Positions 46,297-56,162 of a stretch of 64,000 nt of DNA are shown piece after piece. A model generated the notes under the pieces. The model saw only the letters and a program-made list of their open reading frames with translations, did no database searches and was not told where the DNA came from. The stretch lies in NCBI GenBank assembly GCA_041391425.1, contig JAWKNZ010000005.1, positions 124,001 to 188,000 on the forward strand, written 5' to 3'. Made by a program: the position numbers and the translations under genes. This stretch comes from JAWKNZ01 sp041391425. GTDB taxonomy: Bacteria > Bdellovibrionota_B > Oligoflexia > Oligoflexales > JAWKNZ01. Each line of letters starts with the position of its first letter. Positions within the stretch are counted from its first letter, which is position 1.

Positions 46297-48624
46297 TCAC
46301 ACAAAGCCAAGTGCTTGTTCTAAATCTGCACTACAGTAATCTGTAAATATCTTAAATAGCTCTTGCCTTTGCACTCTATTGAGGCCTTTAATTTCTAAAC
46401 CATGCACAAACAATCCCGGCTTCAATTGCCTTCCCCATCGAACTTCAACAACAATTGGAAGATAACCTTCTTTAGAAACTCTACTATAAATAGCTTTATG
46501 ATTGTCTGCAGCTAACGTTAGACTCAATTCAACTCCACGCGCAAAAAATAAATTCGATCGAAGCGCCATACCATCTAGAGAAAAACTAGTAATATGACCA
46601 CTTCCATGATTGAAAAATACATGTAAATACTTTTCTGGAGAAAGATCCCAACGATCTCGCTTTCTACTATACCCAGATGACTCTTGATAGCCCCTTAAAG
46701 CGATGCCCAATTCCTTGCTATCTTTTGTGAAAGGATCAAATTCATATGATTCTCTAATTTCTCCGTGATGTTTTATTGTCAATAACTTCGGTTGTAGTTG
46801 GCCTACTATATCCACTTGATCGCTCAATAAATTCTTTGTTTCTTTGCCAACAAGAATTTTGAACGACTCACACCCCTCTTCCAACCGTTTGGCGTAGTTT
46901 ACTCCATCTCCTACTATAGTAAATTCTACTTGCTCTTTATCTCCAAGATTTCCTATATAGACTGTAGCTGTGTTAATACCTATACGTAGTGGATAGACAT
47001 TTCTATTTAGTTTTGCATGCTTAATACATCGCTTTACGCTGCTAAATTGAATTTCAATAGCACATTCAAGGGCTTTTAATGCATGATTGGTATTATTTCC
47101 ACCTTCTGCTTCGGATTCAGAACCGAATAAATCATGCCCAAAATAACAAAGAATTCCATCTCCTAAAGTTTTATCTACTATGCCTGAATGTTGATGTATA
47201 AGCCGACGACACATAACATTGAATTCTTTCAAATCGTCAAATACTTGTTTTGGTGTTTGTTTTTCAGATGAAAGAGAAAATCCAACCATATCGATAAACA
47301 TTATGGTAGCTTTATGACTTGCAGGCTTTCGATGCAACAAGCTTGGATTCTTAATCAAGCTTTTTAGAGTGGCTCGAGGCACAATCAACCCTAGTGCATG
47401 TTTTAGTTGCCTCGATCGCACTTCAACCTTCCTAAACTTGTCATAAAAAATAGCTATTCCAAGGAAAGATGCTGATGCAGAGGGGTACAACCATGGGCAT
47501 ACATAACCTAAATATGAAAAGGATAGAATACCACTAAAAACTATTAATACAGGAATTATGAAAATTGGGAACATGATCCCAAAGAACCAATTTGAAGAGA
47601 AAGTAAAAACATAAGCGAAAGTAATAGCTAATAAAATAAAGACAACCTCGTTGCCTACGGGCTTTAACCATTCACCAGTCAATGTACTATTAATAATCGC
47701 AGATAAGATGAAGCCACCAGGTATAGGGCCTGCAGGAGAATCATATATGTCGGCATTACCAGTATACATAAGAGGAAGTATCACAACATAATCATTAGGA
47801 TTGATACCGGTAATAGGTTGTCCAAGTTGCATTTGCTTTATTGGGCTTAACAATTTGTAAGCTCGTTTGTAAAAATCTGCCGCAGGCAATAGATTGGCTA
47901 ACAGTCGCCCATTCGCATCCAGAAAAACTTTTTGATCATTAACGCTTATATAATCCGGCCTTAATTTTATTTTTGCGGCAGAAAAAGCTAGATGAGGGAG
48001 TAAAGCTTTATTGCTTCCCATTTTTATAGGAGTAATATAACCATTTCCCAGATAATTTAGATGCCCTATTCCAGCAAAGGCAGATAAGACGCTAGGATCT
48101 GCTGCATACGTAAAAAAATTATCTTTTTTGAGCCATTTGATCTTATCTAAATCGGATTCATCCCCATCGATAAAAGCCGACAACTGATATTCATTAAGTA
48201 TGTCATATTGGTATAATGGTCGTTTCGGGATACGAGCCGGAGATGTGAAGGAGCCACTGTACACCGAAGCATTGTTTCTAATCAGTTGGGCGTGCTGAGA
48301 TAAGCTTTCACGATCACCAGGTATTAGACCAAACACTTTGTCTATGTATATAGCCTTTGGCTTTCTCGCACCTATCCCTGTTAACAGCTGCTGCCACATT
48401 GAAAATGAAAGATCGTGATCAGACAAAAATGAGATCGTTTCATCATCAACTGCATAAATTTTAATCCGCTCATCGATCCGAGGCGTTAAATTCAATGATT
48501 CTCTAGCCCAAAAATTCATCTTCAATGAGATTTGGGAAGCAGCTTTCTCTCCCCAATCGGAGGTAGATACAAACGAAAAACCACAGGCAATCAATATGGC
48601 AATTAAAAATCGATAAGAATACAA
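46297..48624 (-). CDS. CHASE2-domain adenylate cyclase with PilZ-like tail
   Basis: TTG start. The first 340 residues form an extracytoplasmic CHASE2-type sensor after one N-terminal helix (ERIKIYAVDDETISFLSDHDLSFSMW, ARKPKAIYIDKVFG). Three membrane helices follow (about 345-425). The class III cyclase domain spans about 455-625 with both metal Asps (IMFIDMVGFS; DKTLGDGILCYFG), the adenine-type Lys/Thr pair (DKTLGDG; EFTIVGDGVN) and the NxxxR motif (VNYAKR). The last 120 residues resemble a PilZ domain (KRDRWDLS, then SFSLDGMAL), a c-di-GMP-binding module. So it may join cAMP production to a periplasmic signal and c-di-GMP. Confidence 0.88.
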   Translation of the reverse strand: MYSYRFLIAILIACGFSFVSTSDWGEKAASQISLKMNFWARESLNLTPRIDERIKIYAVDDETISFLSDHDLSFSMWQQLLTGIGARKPKAIYIDKVFGLIPGDRESLSQHAQLIRNNASVYSGSFTSPARIPKRPLYQYDILNEYQLSAFIDGDESDLDKIKWLKKDNFFTYAADPSVLSAFAGIGHLNYLGNGYITPIKMGSNKALLPHLAFSAAKIKLRPDYISVNDQKVFLDANGRLLANLLPAADFYKRAYKLLSPIKQMQLGQPITGINPNDYVVILPLMYTGNADIYDSPAGPIPGGFILSAIINSTLTGEWLKPVGNEVVFILLAITFAYVFTFSSNWFFGIMFPIFIIPVLIVFSGILSFSYLGYVCPWLYPSASASFLGIAIFYDKFRKVEVRSRQLKHALGLIVPRATLKSLIKNPSLLHRKPASHKATIMFIDMVGFSLSSEKQTPKQVFDDLKEFNVMCRRLIHQHSGIVDKTLGDGILCYFGHDLFGSESEAEGGNNTNHALKALECAIEIQFSSVKRCIKHAKLNRNVYPLRIGINTATVYIGNLGDKEQVEFTIVGDGVNYAKRLEEGCESFKILVGKETKNLLSDQVDIVGQLQPKLLTIKHHGEIRESYEFDPFTKDSKELGIALRGYQESSGYSRKRDRWDLSPEKYLHVFFNHGSGHITSFSLDGMALRSNLFFARGVELSLTLAADNHKAIYSRVSKEGYLPIVVEVRWGRQLKPGLFVHGLEIKGLNRVQRQELFKIFTDYCSADLEQALGFV

Positions 48625-48860
48625 ATGCTTCTATTCCTACAAAGTTATAAAATTTGGCAAAAACAAAGAACTTAAGCTAAATATCGGGATATATTTTTTC
48701 GAATAAAGTGAGGGGGATATTTTTTGCACTAAAATATAATATAATCAAATAAATTCATATACTTATATTGAAATAACTTGAGCTGAATAAAAAACACCTT
48801 AAAATTTCAGAAATTTCCTTGAATTTAATTGCTTTCTTCGCCCACAATTCATTGTATTCT

Positions 48861-49043
48861 TAGGGCGTGTTGACGTTTCATTTTCGTAGCGAGAGACAAA
48901 TACTTGAAAGTCGCAGCTAGGAAGGGTTTCAAAAATTACCGGAGGTGTACTAAATGTACATTGAGGATAATTTTTGAAACCCTGACAACTTTGTGAATCA
49001 AGGGTTTGGCTCGTAGTAGGAAATGAAACGTCAACACGCCCTA
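48861..49043. repeat. Family B TA-target MITE, copy B3
   Basis: TAGGGCGTGTTGACG ... CGTCAACACGCCCTA, 183 bases, near-identical to B1 (interior GTGTACTAAATGTACAT). It lies between the cyclase gene and the next gene, in the region that should hold both promoters. Confidence 0.92.
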
Positions 49044-49190
49044 GTAAAAAGATTTGCTAATTTTTGCTAGAAATTGAAAGAGCAAATTTATAGTGTTTAT
49101 TATGCTAAGATGGTGACATCGACATAGATTATACCTTTTTTCGCCAAAGAGTATGCCTAAATTATCTCCAAACCTAAAGGAGCTTCTCAA

Positions 49191-51569
49191 TTGCAAAAGT
49201 TTATATTAGCCACACTTCTTATCGCCGGAAACTGTTTAGTTTTTTGGAATGTGCAAAATTTTTCTTTTGTTTGGACAGATAAAGAAAAAATAGTCAACAA
49301 CCAAGAAATAAATCCGCCATCTAAATAGGGCTTACAAAAAATCTGGAAAGGCTCAAAGGGTGAGATATATTCACCGGTCACTCAAACCGCCCAATCAGCA
49401 GTGGCAAGAATCAGTCGATCACGAGCCTTTCAATCAACCAAAGCCGAGTATCTCTCAGCCTCACAATCCAACCAAGGTCTCATGCCAAAAGCATTTCACT
49501 GGACCAATATTGGTGTCCATTGTCTTAACACTGTTTTAGTTTTTCTGATACTTTGCCTGGTATTTAAAGCAAATCTGGGTTCTTTTTTAGGAGCTGCTTT
49601 GTTTGCGTTTCATCCGTTGCAAGTGGAGCCAGTCTCCTGGACTTCTGGTTTTAGCTTCTTATTTGGAAGCTTTTTCGGCTTAATTGCAATATGGCAGTAC
49701 CTTCTATTTTCACAAAAACAAGAAACCCAGACTCGTAAATCAAATAACCCTTTACGCCACTATTATGTTGCAACTACCTCTTTTATTCTCGGTATGCTTG
49801 CAATCCCATCAATAGTAATAATACCTGTCATGACGTTTATCTTAGAGCGTCTTTTACCGAAGGAACGCTCTTTTATCCAAGCCCGTAAACCTCTATGGCC
49901 TTTAATTTTGTGGTGTTTATTAGCTATACCAATTGCAATATTGACAATTAACTCTCAATCTACTGAAGCCATTTCTAGCGAAAGTTCTTTTTGGACCAGA
50001 CCTTTAATTGCAGCTGATGCAATAACTTTCTATTTACAAAAATTATTTATACCAGTCGGAATAGGTCCCGATTATGGCCGTTCTTCTGTATCTGTGATGG
50101 GGCACTGGTGGGTTTATGTCTCGTGGCTCTTGCCTGCAAGTTTACTACTCTATATCCTATACACACGTAGTAAATCCCGACTTTGGCTTGGTGGAGCATA
50201 TTTTTTATTTCTTACTGGCCTCGCTCCATTTTTAGGCATCTTTGCTTTTGAAGCACAAGCAACATCTTCAGTAGCAAATCGCTATATTTACTTAGCAATG
50301 CTTGGACCAGCTATAGCCTTAGCATACATAGTCACAAAGCCTAAAAATCTTGGAATACCTTTTCTTGGGCTCGCTGCTGTATCAGTGTTTTGCTTTTTAA
50401 GTACCTCTGAAATTGCAAATTGGAGAAACGACGAAGTTCTGTGGAAACATGCTTTATTAATTAATGAAGACAGTCCAATTGCTCACCAAATCTTAGCTGA
50501 CAAATATCGAGAAAAAAAGAAATGGGATTTAGCCAAGCAGCATTACCAGAAAGTATTGCAGTCAAATACAACTAGTCCTGAAGTGCATTTCTATTTAGCT
50601 GAAATTGCAAGTATTCAAGGCGACAAAACAAGCGCAATTCCTTTGTATAGAAAAGCTTTAAAACTTAAACCGGACTTTGCATTAGCTCATAACGCACTAG
50701 GAATAATTCTACTAAAAGAAGAAAAATACGATAAAGCTTTGATACATTTCTTAAAATCAGTAGAAGTCAACCAGAGCGACGCCGAATCACTACACAATTT
50801 AGGCAAAACATATGTTCATTTAGGAAAACACACAGAAGCAATCGAAATATTACGCAAATCATTAAAAGTAAAAAATCAACGTTCAAACTCAAAACGCTCT
50901 GAAACACAAGCTTTATTGGGGCAGTCACTTTCTGCTACAGGGCAGATGGAAATGGGGCAAATTCATTTAGAAACAGCATTAAAATTGGACCCTGATCATG
51001 CTGTCGCAAATAAAATTCTCGCAGACCTTTACTACACTCAAGAGAATTATGATGGGGCTTTGGAACATTATAAAAAAGCTATAAAGACGTATAAGAATAA
51101 TGAAAAAATACTCTACAACTTAGGTATTATCATGTCAAAAAGACAAAACTACAAGAAAGCTCAAGGCTATTTTGAAGAAGCCATCACAATTAATCCAGAA
51201 TCAGTTGATACTCTAACCAACCTTGCTATCGCTGATTTTCATCTCAAAGATTTTCAAAGTGCGACAGAGCACTTTGAAAAAGCTTTAAAAATAAATCCAG
51301 ATGTTGCAGATGCATACTATTACTTGGGTGATATTGCACGCTGGAAAGGAAAAAAAGAAGAGTCACTAGCTCTATATTATCGAACGCTAAAAATATCAAA
51401 AAATCATTCTCAAGCGCACTATCGTTTAGGAAATTACTTTATGAGAAACGATAAGGTTAGACAAGCAATCCGCCACTATCGCTCAGCCTTAAAGCAAGAG
51501 CCTGATAATAAAAGAGTAATGGCTAACCTCAAACGCGCAGAAAGAGCACTAGAATCTGGGGCTATGTAA
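49191..51569 (+). pseudogene. Membrane TPR protein (Tmtc/PMT-like) interrupted by an in-frame TAG
   Basis: TTG 49191 has AAGGAG 8 bases upstream and reads a first membrane helix (ATLLIAGNCLVFWNV), FVWTDKEKIVNNQEINPPSK and then TAG 49326-49328. The same frame continues GLQKIWKGSKGEIYSPVTQT and on into the 722-residue ORF (49401-51569). That ORF has about nine membrane helices (FHWTNIGVHCLNTVLVFLIL, AALFAFHPLQVEPVSW, GVANRYIYLAMLG-like ANRYIYLAMLGP) and about ten TPRs. The layout is that of O-mannosyltransferase-like TPR proteins whose first helix carries the acidic FVWDD motif. Without read-through the truncated product lacks this catalytic-site helix. Confidence 0.75.
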
Positions 51570-51580
51570 AACAGTACCCC

Positions 51581-52675
51581 TCAAAGAGAATACGAAAGAC
51601 CCACTATAACTTCTATCGCAAACGAACTTTTGCTGTGAGCGAGAGACTTAGATATGTCGTCTTGGGTAGCAGCGGTTTTTGCGCTATCATCTTCTCCAGC
51701 ATACTGATCAGTATTAGGATCTTGAGTATCAAGTGATAGCGTTGGACTATCGCCTACAACAGGCAATAATATATTAGCACCAAGATCTAAGCCCATTGCT
51801 CCAAAAGCTAAGTGATAACCGACGGGCACCCTCAAAGAAATAACCGTTAATGTCGAAGTGGCATTATAGAGCTCATTATTAGTATCTAGCTCATCTTCTA
51901 GCTGGTTTACAGTGAGCTTAACTGTAGACATATCTATGTCCAAACCAGCACCTAATCTCAAACCCGACATAAAACCTGCGGGTTTAATAAAATAATAGTC
52001 CAAATAAAAACCTAAAGCAGATCCCTCTAACGTCTCCTGAACATATTGAGCATCATTATCTTTAGTAAAATTAGCTTCTGCCTGTACGGCTTTGTAAAGA
52101 CGGTACCTTCCTCCGACCGCCGCACCATATTTGACTAAATCTACTTCCATTCCAAGTGAAAAAATTGCGCTATTGCTGCTTCCTTTTGGACTCCATAATG
52201 TGGTAACTGAGCCGGCTGCTCCCTGGCTGCTTTCAGGGCCATCATAAATAATTTTATCATATGTAGTCTGTGCTATTATTGCTGGAGTTCCTAAAAGTCT
52301 AATTGCCATAAAAGGACCAGAACCTCCGATATTTTCACTCTTTTCAGCCACACTCTTGGAAGTAGAGGTAGCTGCACTCGCGTCAGCCAGCTGTGCTTCA
52401 AAACCTTTTTTTATTTTAGCAATTCTCTTTTTACTTTTTACTTTCACATATGCGGACTTATTTTTCACTTTCACAACGACCCCACATGTTATCTTCTTGC
52501 CTTTTTTAGATAAAAAGCATACCTTCGCCTTCTTTTCTATCCCACTTGATTTTCCTTCATTAATTATAACAATTCCCTTCTTTTTAATGACCTTCACAAC
52601 AGATGAAGCAAATGCCTTATGACTATATGTCATAAATACTATCAATAAAATAAATACATATCGTATTCTACTCAT
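51581..52675 (-). CDS. Outer-membrane beta-barrel protein with basic N-terminal domain
   Basis: ATG 52675 gives a signal peptide (YVFILLIVFMTYSHKAFA); GTG 52687 is in frame upstream but too close to the ribosome-binding site. Residues 25-90 form a Lys-rich small domain (KVIKKKGIVIINEGKSSG, CGVVVKVKNKSAYVKVK) like the repeat-rich N-termini of some barrels. From about 115 on, alternating strands (FMAIRLLGTPAI, FSLGMEVDLVKYGAAVGGRYR, MSGLRLGAGLDIDMS, FAIEVIVGLSYSL) indicate an 8-12 strand barrel. It is downstream of the subtilisin-like protease gene, 33 bases away, same strand. No named family. Confidence 0.75.
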   Translation of the reverse strand: MSRIRYVFILLIVFMTYSHKAFASSVVKVIKKKGIVIINEGKSSGIEKKAKVCFLSKKGKKITCGVVVKVKNKSAYVKVKSKKRIAKIKKGFEAQLADASAATSTSKSVAEKSENIGGSGPFMAIRLLGTPAIIAQTTYDKIIYDGPESSQGAAGSVTTLWSPKGSSNSAIFSLGMEVDLVKYGAAVGGRYRLYKAVQAEANFTKDNDAQYVQETLEGSALGFYLDYYFIKPAGFMSGLRLGAGLDIDMSTVKLTVNQLEDELDTNNELYNATSTLTVISLRVPVGYHLAFGAMGLDLGANILLPVVGDSPTLSLDTQDPNTDQYAGEDDSAKTAATQDDISKSLAHSKSSFAIEVIVGLSYSL

Positions 52676-52707
52676 GATTCGGTTCACCTTTATCTAAATG
52701 TAAAACT

Positions 52708-54819
52708 TCAATTAACCGCTTTATAAATTTTAATATTATCAATCTGCATGCCATCTTTTTCTATCGATTTATCAGCATTCAGCTTAAATTTTACCAAAAT
52801 ATTCCTAGCATCTTCGGGAGTGAAATCATTTAAATGAAACATATGAGTCTGCCACTCAGACCGTCCAGTCAATTTTAACAAGGAAATCCAAGAACTTCCT
52901 TGATCGGAAGATAATTCCACATGACCAAAATCAAAATTTATTTCAAATTCATATTTTATATCGATTAATAAAATCAGCTCTCCCTCAACTATTGGGATAG
53001 AAGGCATAACAAAATATGACTGGTCTTCTTTTTGATATACTCCACCAGGACTATCAGAAAAGACATTATTACCTCCACCTACCGACTCAATTCCCCAGTT
53101 TCCCGTTTTAATACTATCGTCCAAACTATCTGCATTATTGTGATATAAAAGGCTCGCAATTTTCACAGCATAGGGAAGACTTTGAGATATCTTTCCTAAA
53201 TTGCCAAGATTATCAACTGCTCTCACAGCAAAAAAGCCAGAACTATTAAATGGCAATGAAGAAATAGTAGCAATTACCTTATTAGACTCTTTGGTAAATT
53301 CTTTCACGTTAGCAAATTCAGCATGTTGCCAATCTTGCTCAGTATTAATCGGACTTGCCGATAACTTCACTTGATAACGACTCGCCTCTCCCAGCTCTCC
53401 ATCATCTCCAGCCTTAGTCCAGCTAACTTTCATCTCTGTCATACGCGTATCAACAATAACTAAATTATGTATAGGACCAGGATTCACAACATCATTTTCA
53501 ATAGCATTGTTCGCATTTAATCTCCCACCTGAAACGGTTTTACCATGCATTTGGTCGATAGGATCTGATCCCATCAATATTATATTTTTTAACTCTAGAG
53601 CAGTTAATTGTGGATACTTAGAAAGTAGTAACGCAGCAACTCCAGAGACATAAGGGGCTGCCATAGAAGTTCCACTCTTTTCTCCATAATTAGATTCTAA
53701 TACTGTTGAAAATATCCCAACTCCGGGAGCCGCTATATCGACACTTTCTCTACCAAAATTTGAAAACCTAGCTAAATTATCATTAGCTTCACTCGCTGCA
53801 ACAGATATTATATTTTCTAAGTTAAAACTGGATGGGTAACGAGGGTACAAGTCGGTATCCAACCCATTATTTCCCGCCGCTGCTACAATCAACATTCCAG
53901 AATCTTCTGCCTTAGCGATTGCTGCCTTTAGTGTTTCAGAATACTCGCGACCGCTCCAACTATTGTTTGCAATTTTTACATTTAGATCTATTGCATACTC
54001 AATTGCGCTAATTGCATGATCTAAGGTACCAGAACCACTTGCTCGAAAAAATTTAATGGCTACTATTGCTGCTTGCCAATTAACCCCACTTACTCCAATA
54101 GTATTGTTACCTCTAGCACCAATTATTCCCGCACACTGGCTACCATGTCCATGATCATCCATGGGATCATTGTCATTGTTTGCGAAATCCCACCCTTTAT
54201 AATCATCGACAAAACCATTACCATCATCATCCACACCGTTACTTCTCTTATCTCGACCATTTATATCTGTTCCTAATTCTCCAGCATTAAACCAATAATT
54301 TTCAGCAAGGTCTGGATGTAAATAATTAATTCCTGTATCTATTACTGCGACAATATTTTTCCTATTACCAGTCGCAATATTCCATGCTTCAGGCGCATCT
54401 ATATCAGCATCAACTTTTCCGCCAGTCTGCCCATCATTATTAATTCCATATTGTTTGGAAAAGAGTTCATCATTTGGAACTTCATCTAAATAAAGTAAGG
54501 TGTTGGCTTCGACGTATTCGACTTCAGGATTTTCATCTAAGCTACGCGCAATAGTGAAAAGTTTGTAGTCGCTAATAATACTGTCGAAATACAACAACAA
54601 TGCTCCATTCGACTTAAAACGTTTAATTATAGAAGCATTATATTTAGACAACAATTGATCCAGTTTGATTGTATTTATCGTCATTTTAAATTTCACAATA
54701 AGCTGCGACGGTACATGCTCGTATTCTATATTGTAGGTTGCATCCTCACTTTTATCTAAAGCAACGGCTGCTTCAGGCATCGATGAAGCAAGCACCAATA
54801 ATATATAGACAACCCACAT
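52708..54819 (-). CDS. Secreted subtilisin-like serine protease (S8) with FN3 and jelly-roll-like tail
   Basis: Signal peptide (MWVVYILLVLASSMPEAAVA) and an I9-type propeptide to about residue 105 (VPSQLIVKFKMTIN ... ENPEVEYVEAN). The S8 domain has the full triad: VAVIDTGINYLHPD (Asp), DDHGHGSQCAGIIGA (His), NNSWSG/AAGNNG (oxyanion Asn) and SGTSMAAPYVSGVAALL (Ser). A FN3-like domain (about 440-545, HNLVIVDTRMTEMKVSWTKAGDDGE) and a C-terminal beta domain (about 560-700) that often binds the target follow. ATG 54819 chosen over TTG 54837. A predator or pathogen protease; upstream of the OMP gene, likely co-transcribed. Confidence 0.92.
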   Translation of the reverse strand: MWVVYILLVLASSMPEAAVALDKSEDATYNIEYEHVPSQLIVKFKMTINTIKLDQLLSKYNASIIKRFKSNGALLLYFDSIISDYKLFTIARSLDENPEVEYVEANTLLYLDEVPNDELFSKQYGINNDGQTGGKVDADIDAPEAWNIATGNRKNIVAVIDTGINYLHPDLAENYWFNAGELGTDINGRDKRSNGVDDDGNGFVDDYKGWDFANNDNDPMDDHGHGSQCAGIIGARGNNTIGVSGVNWQAAIVAIKFFRASGSGTLDHAISAIEYAIDLNVKIANNSWSGREYSETLKAAIAKAEDSGMLIVAAAGNNGLDTDLYPRYPSSFNLENIISVAASEANDNLARFSNFGRESVDIAAPGVGIFSTVLESNYGEKSGTSMAAPYVSGVAALLLSKYPQLTALELKNIILMGSDPIDQMHGKTVSGGRLNANNAIENDVVNPGPIHNLVIVDTRMTEMKVSWTKAGDDGELGEASRYQVKLSASPINTEQDWQHAEFANVKEFTKESNKVIATISSLPFNSSGFFAVRAVDNLGNLGKISQSLPYAVKIASLLYHNNADSLDDSIKTGNWGIESVGGGNNVFSDSPGGVYQKEDQSYFVMPSIPIVEGELILLIDIKYEFEINFDFGHVELSSDQGSSWISLLKLTGRSEWQTHMFHLNDFTPEDARNILVKFKLNADKSIEKDGMQIDNIKIYKAVN

Positions 54820-55356
54820 AACGCCGCCAAAGATCAATAAATAAAGCGTAGCATTAGCTGAAAAATTGCTAATTCATTCTGATATAACTTTTTTATCAGC
54901 CAGAATTAATTATAACCGATTTATCAATAAGCTCATTTGCATCATGTCGGCAAAAAGTCCAAAAAACAGAAGCGAATCAAAGTGTTAAGAACTCATATTT
55001 AATCTTTAGCTAAATAAATATAGTACCAAAAAGTTAGGTAAGAATTACCCTAAAAAGAACCAAATTAAGCGGGGACCTAAATTGAGAATTGTTCGAGGAT
55101 TTATCCACATAAAATTGTAACTATTCAGCGTACCTTTTCCCTTCAATATGTCGCTTGATACACCGTCACCCTGAGTGAAGCGAAGGATCTCGAAATTGCG
55201 AAATAGATCCTTCGCTTCACTCAGGATGACGGGCAGTCAAGGCTTTGAATCGATCAGATAAAAAATACGCTGAATAGTTACATAAAATTTACGGAAAAAA
55301 TTGCAAACCTTCATTAATTTGCACATATTAACTGGAAAAAACCTAGAGCTATCAAA
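54820..55356. other. Intergenic region with family C element
   Basis: About 540 bases holding the protease promoter and element C3. A single perfect DnaA-box-like TTATCCACA occurs at 55101-55109, partly overlapping the target duplication of C3. No gene. Confidence 0.5.
55117..55282. repeat. Family C (IS66-like) MITE, copy C3
   Basis: GTAACTATTCAGCGTACC ... GCTGAATAGTTAC with a perfect 8-bp duplication ATAAAATT on each side (55109-55116, 55283-55290). The internal hairpin CACCGTCACCCTGAGTGAAG / CTTCACTCAGGATGACGGGC is intact. Confidence 0.93.
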
Positions 55357-56160
55357 CTAGAAATCTGAAATAATGGATAATACGTAACCTGCATATTTTC
55401 TCATATTAATAACACCAGTATCTAACAACAGATATTGCCCTTTAATACCAAGTAAAATCCCCTCCACCTTTGGGTTTTTATCTAAATTAAAGGATTTAAT
55501 CTTGTCCAAAGGTTTTAATACTGGGTATTCGATTTCTACAATATCTTCATCTAGTTTCTCAACTTCAAGATTTTCAGGGATATAATGCAGTAAATCACTT
55601 GCAAATGATTTTAAATCCAAAGGCTCAACATCACCTTTAAGCATCTTACGCCAATTTGTCTTATCAGAAATGCGCTGCTTCAAAGCAACTTCTACTTTTC
55701 CAGCCTCCAAACGTCGTTTGACTCTAGCAATTGGAAGAGCCTGAATTGCTCCCTGATCCATCCAACGAGTCAACTGTTGATGAGATCGCGTAATACCAAC
55801 TTTTAAACCTGACGAATTAGCAAAATAAACTGTATGATCGACAAAGCAATGCTCCCGACCCCAAGCCGGGTCGCGACAAGTTCCTTTATCGTAATGACAC
55901 AACTCTGGCTTGACAATACAGAGGTCTGTTTGCGGCAAGGATTGAAAGCAAGGAAAACAATAACCTTGAGCAAAGCTCTTCTTAATGCTTCTACCACAAT
56001 ATGTACAGCTTATCTCACCACCAAAGTCCAATAGAATCTTTTTTTCTAATAGATTATTTAGGGGCAATAGCTCATTTGCAATAGGCAATTCGTATGATAC
56101 CGGAAAACCCAACTTATAATGGGTACGCATTTTACGAATCGGTCCTTTAAGCTCACCCAT
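55357..56160 (-). CDS. DUF2797 zinc-ribbon protein
   Basis: 267 residues, cytoplasmic. The N-terminal part is conserved in DUF2797 proteins. It carries CTYCGRSIKKSFAQGYCFPC, LCIVKPELCHYDKGTCRDPAWGREHC (a Cys/His zinc site) and VYFANSSGLKVGITRSHQQLTRWMDQGAI, which resembles a GIY-YIG-like segment. Function of the family is not established. ATG 56160 has AAGGA upstream and lies three bases after the prlC stop, so it is co-expressed with the oligopeptidase. Confidence 0.85.
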   Translation of the reverse strand: MGELKGPIRKMRTHYKLGFPVSYELPIANELLPLNNLLEKKILLDFGGEISCTYCGRSIKKSFAQGYCFPCFQSLPQTDLCIVKPELCHYDKGTCRDPAWGREHCFVDHTVYFANSSGLKVGITRSHQQLTRWMDQGAIQALPIARVKRRLEAGKVEVALKQRISDKTNWRKMLKGDVEPLDLKSFASDLLHYIPENLEVEKLDEDIVEIEYPVLKPLDKIKSFNLDKNPKVEGILLGIKGQYLLLDTGVINMRKYAGYVLSIISDF

Positions 56161-56162
56161 AT

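Noticed and set aside
49326..49328. TAG as a pyrrolysine codon
   Set aside because: No pyl genes or related context; a nonsense mutation or error is simpler.
55101..55109. DnaA box TTATCCACA suggesting an origin
   Set aside because: A single box without further boxes, AT-rich unwinding region or dnaA/dnaN nearby.
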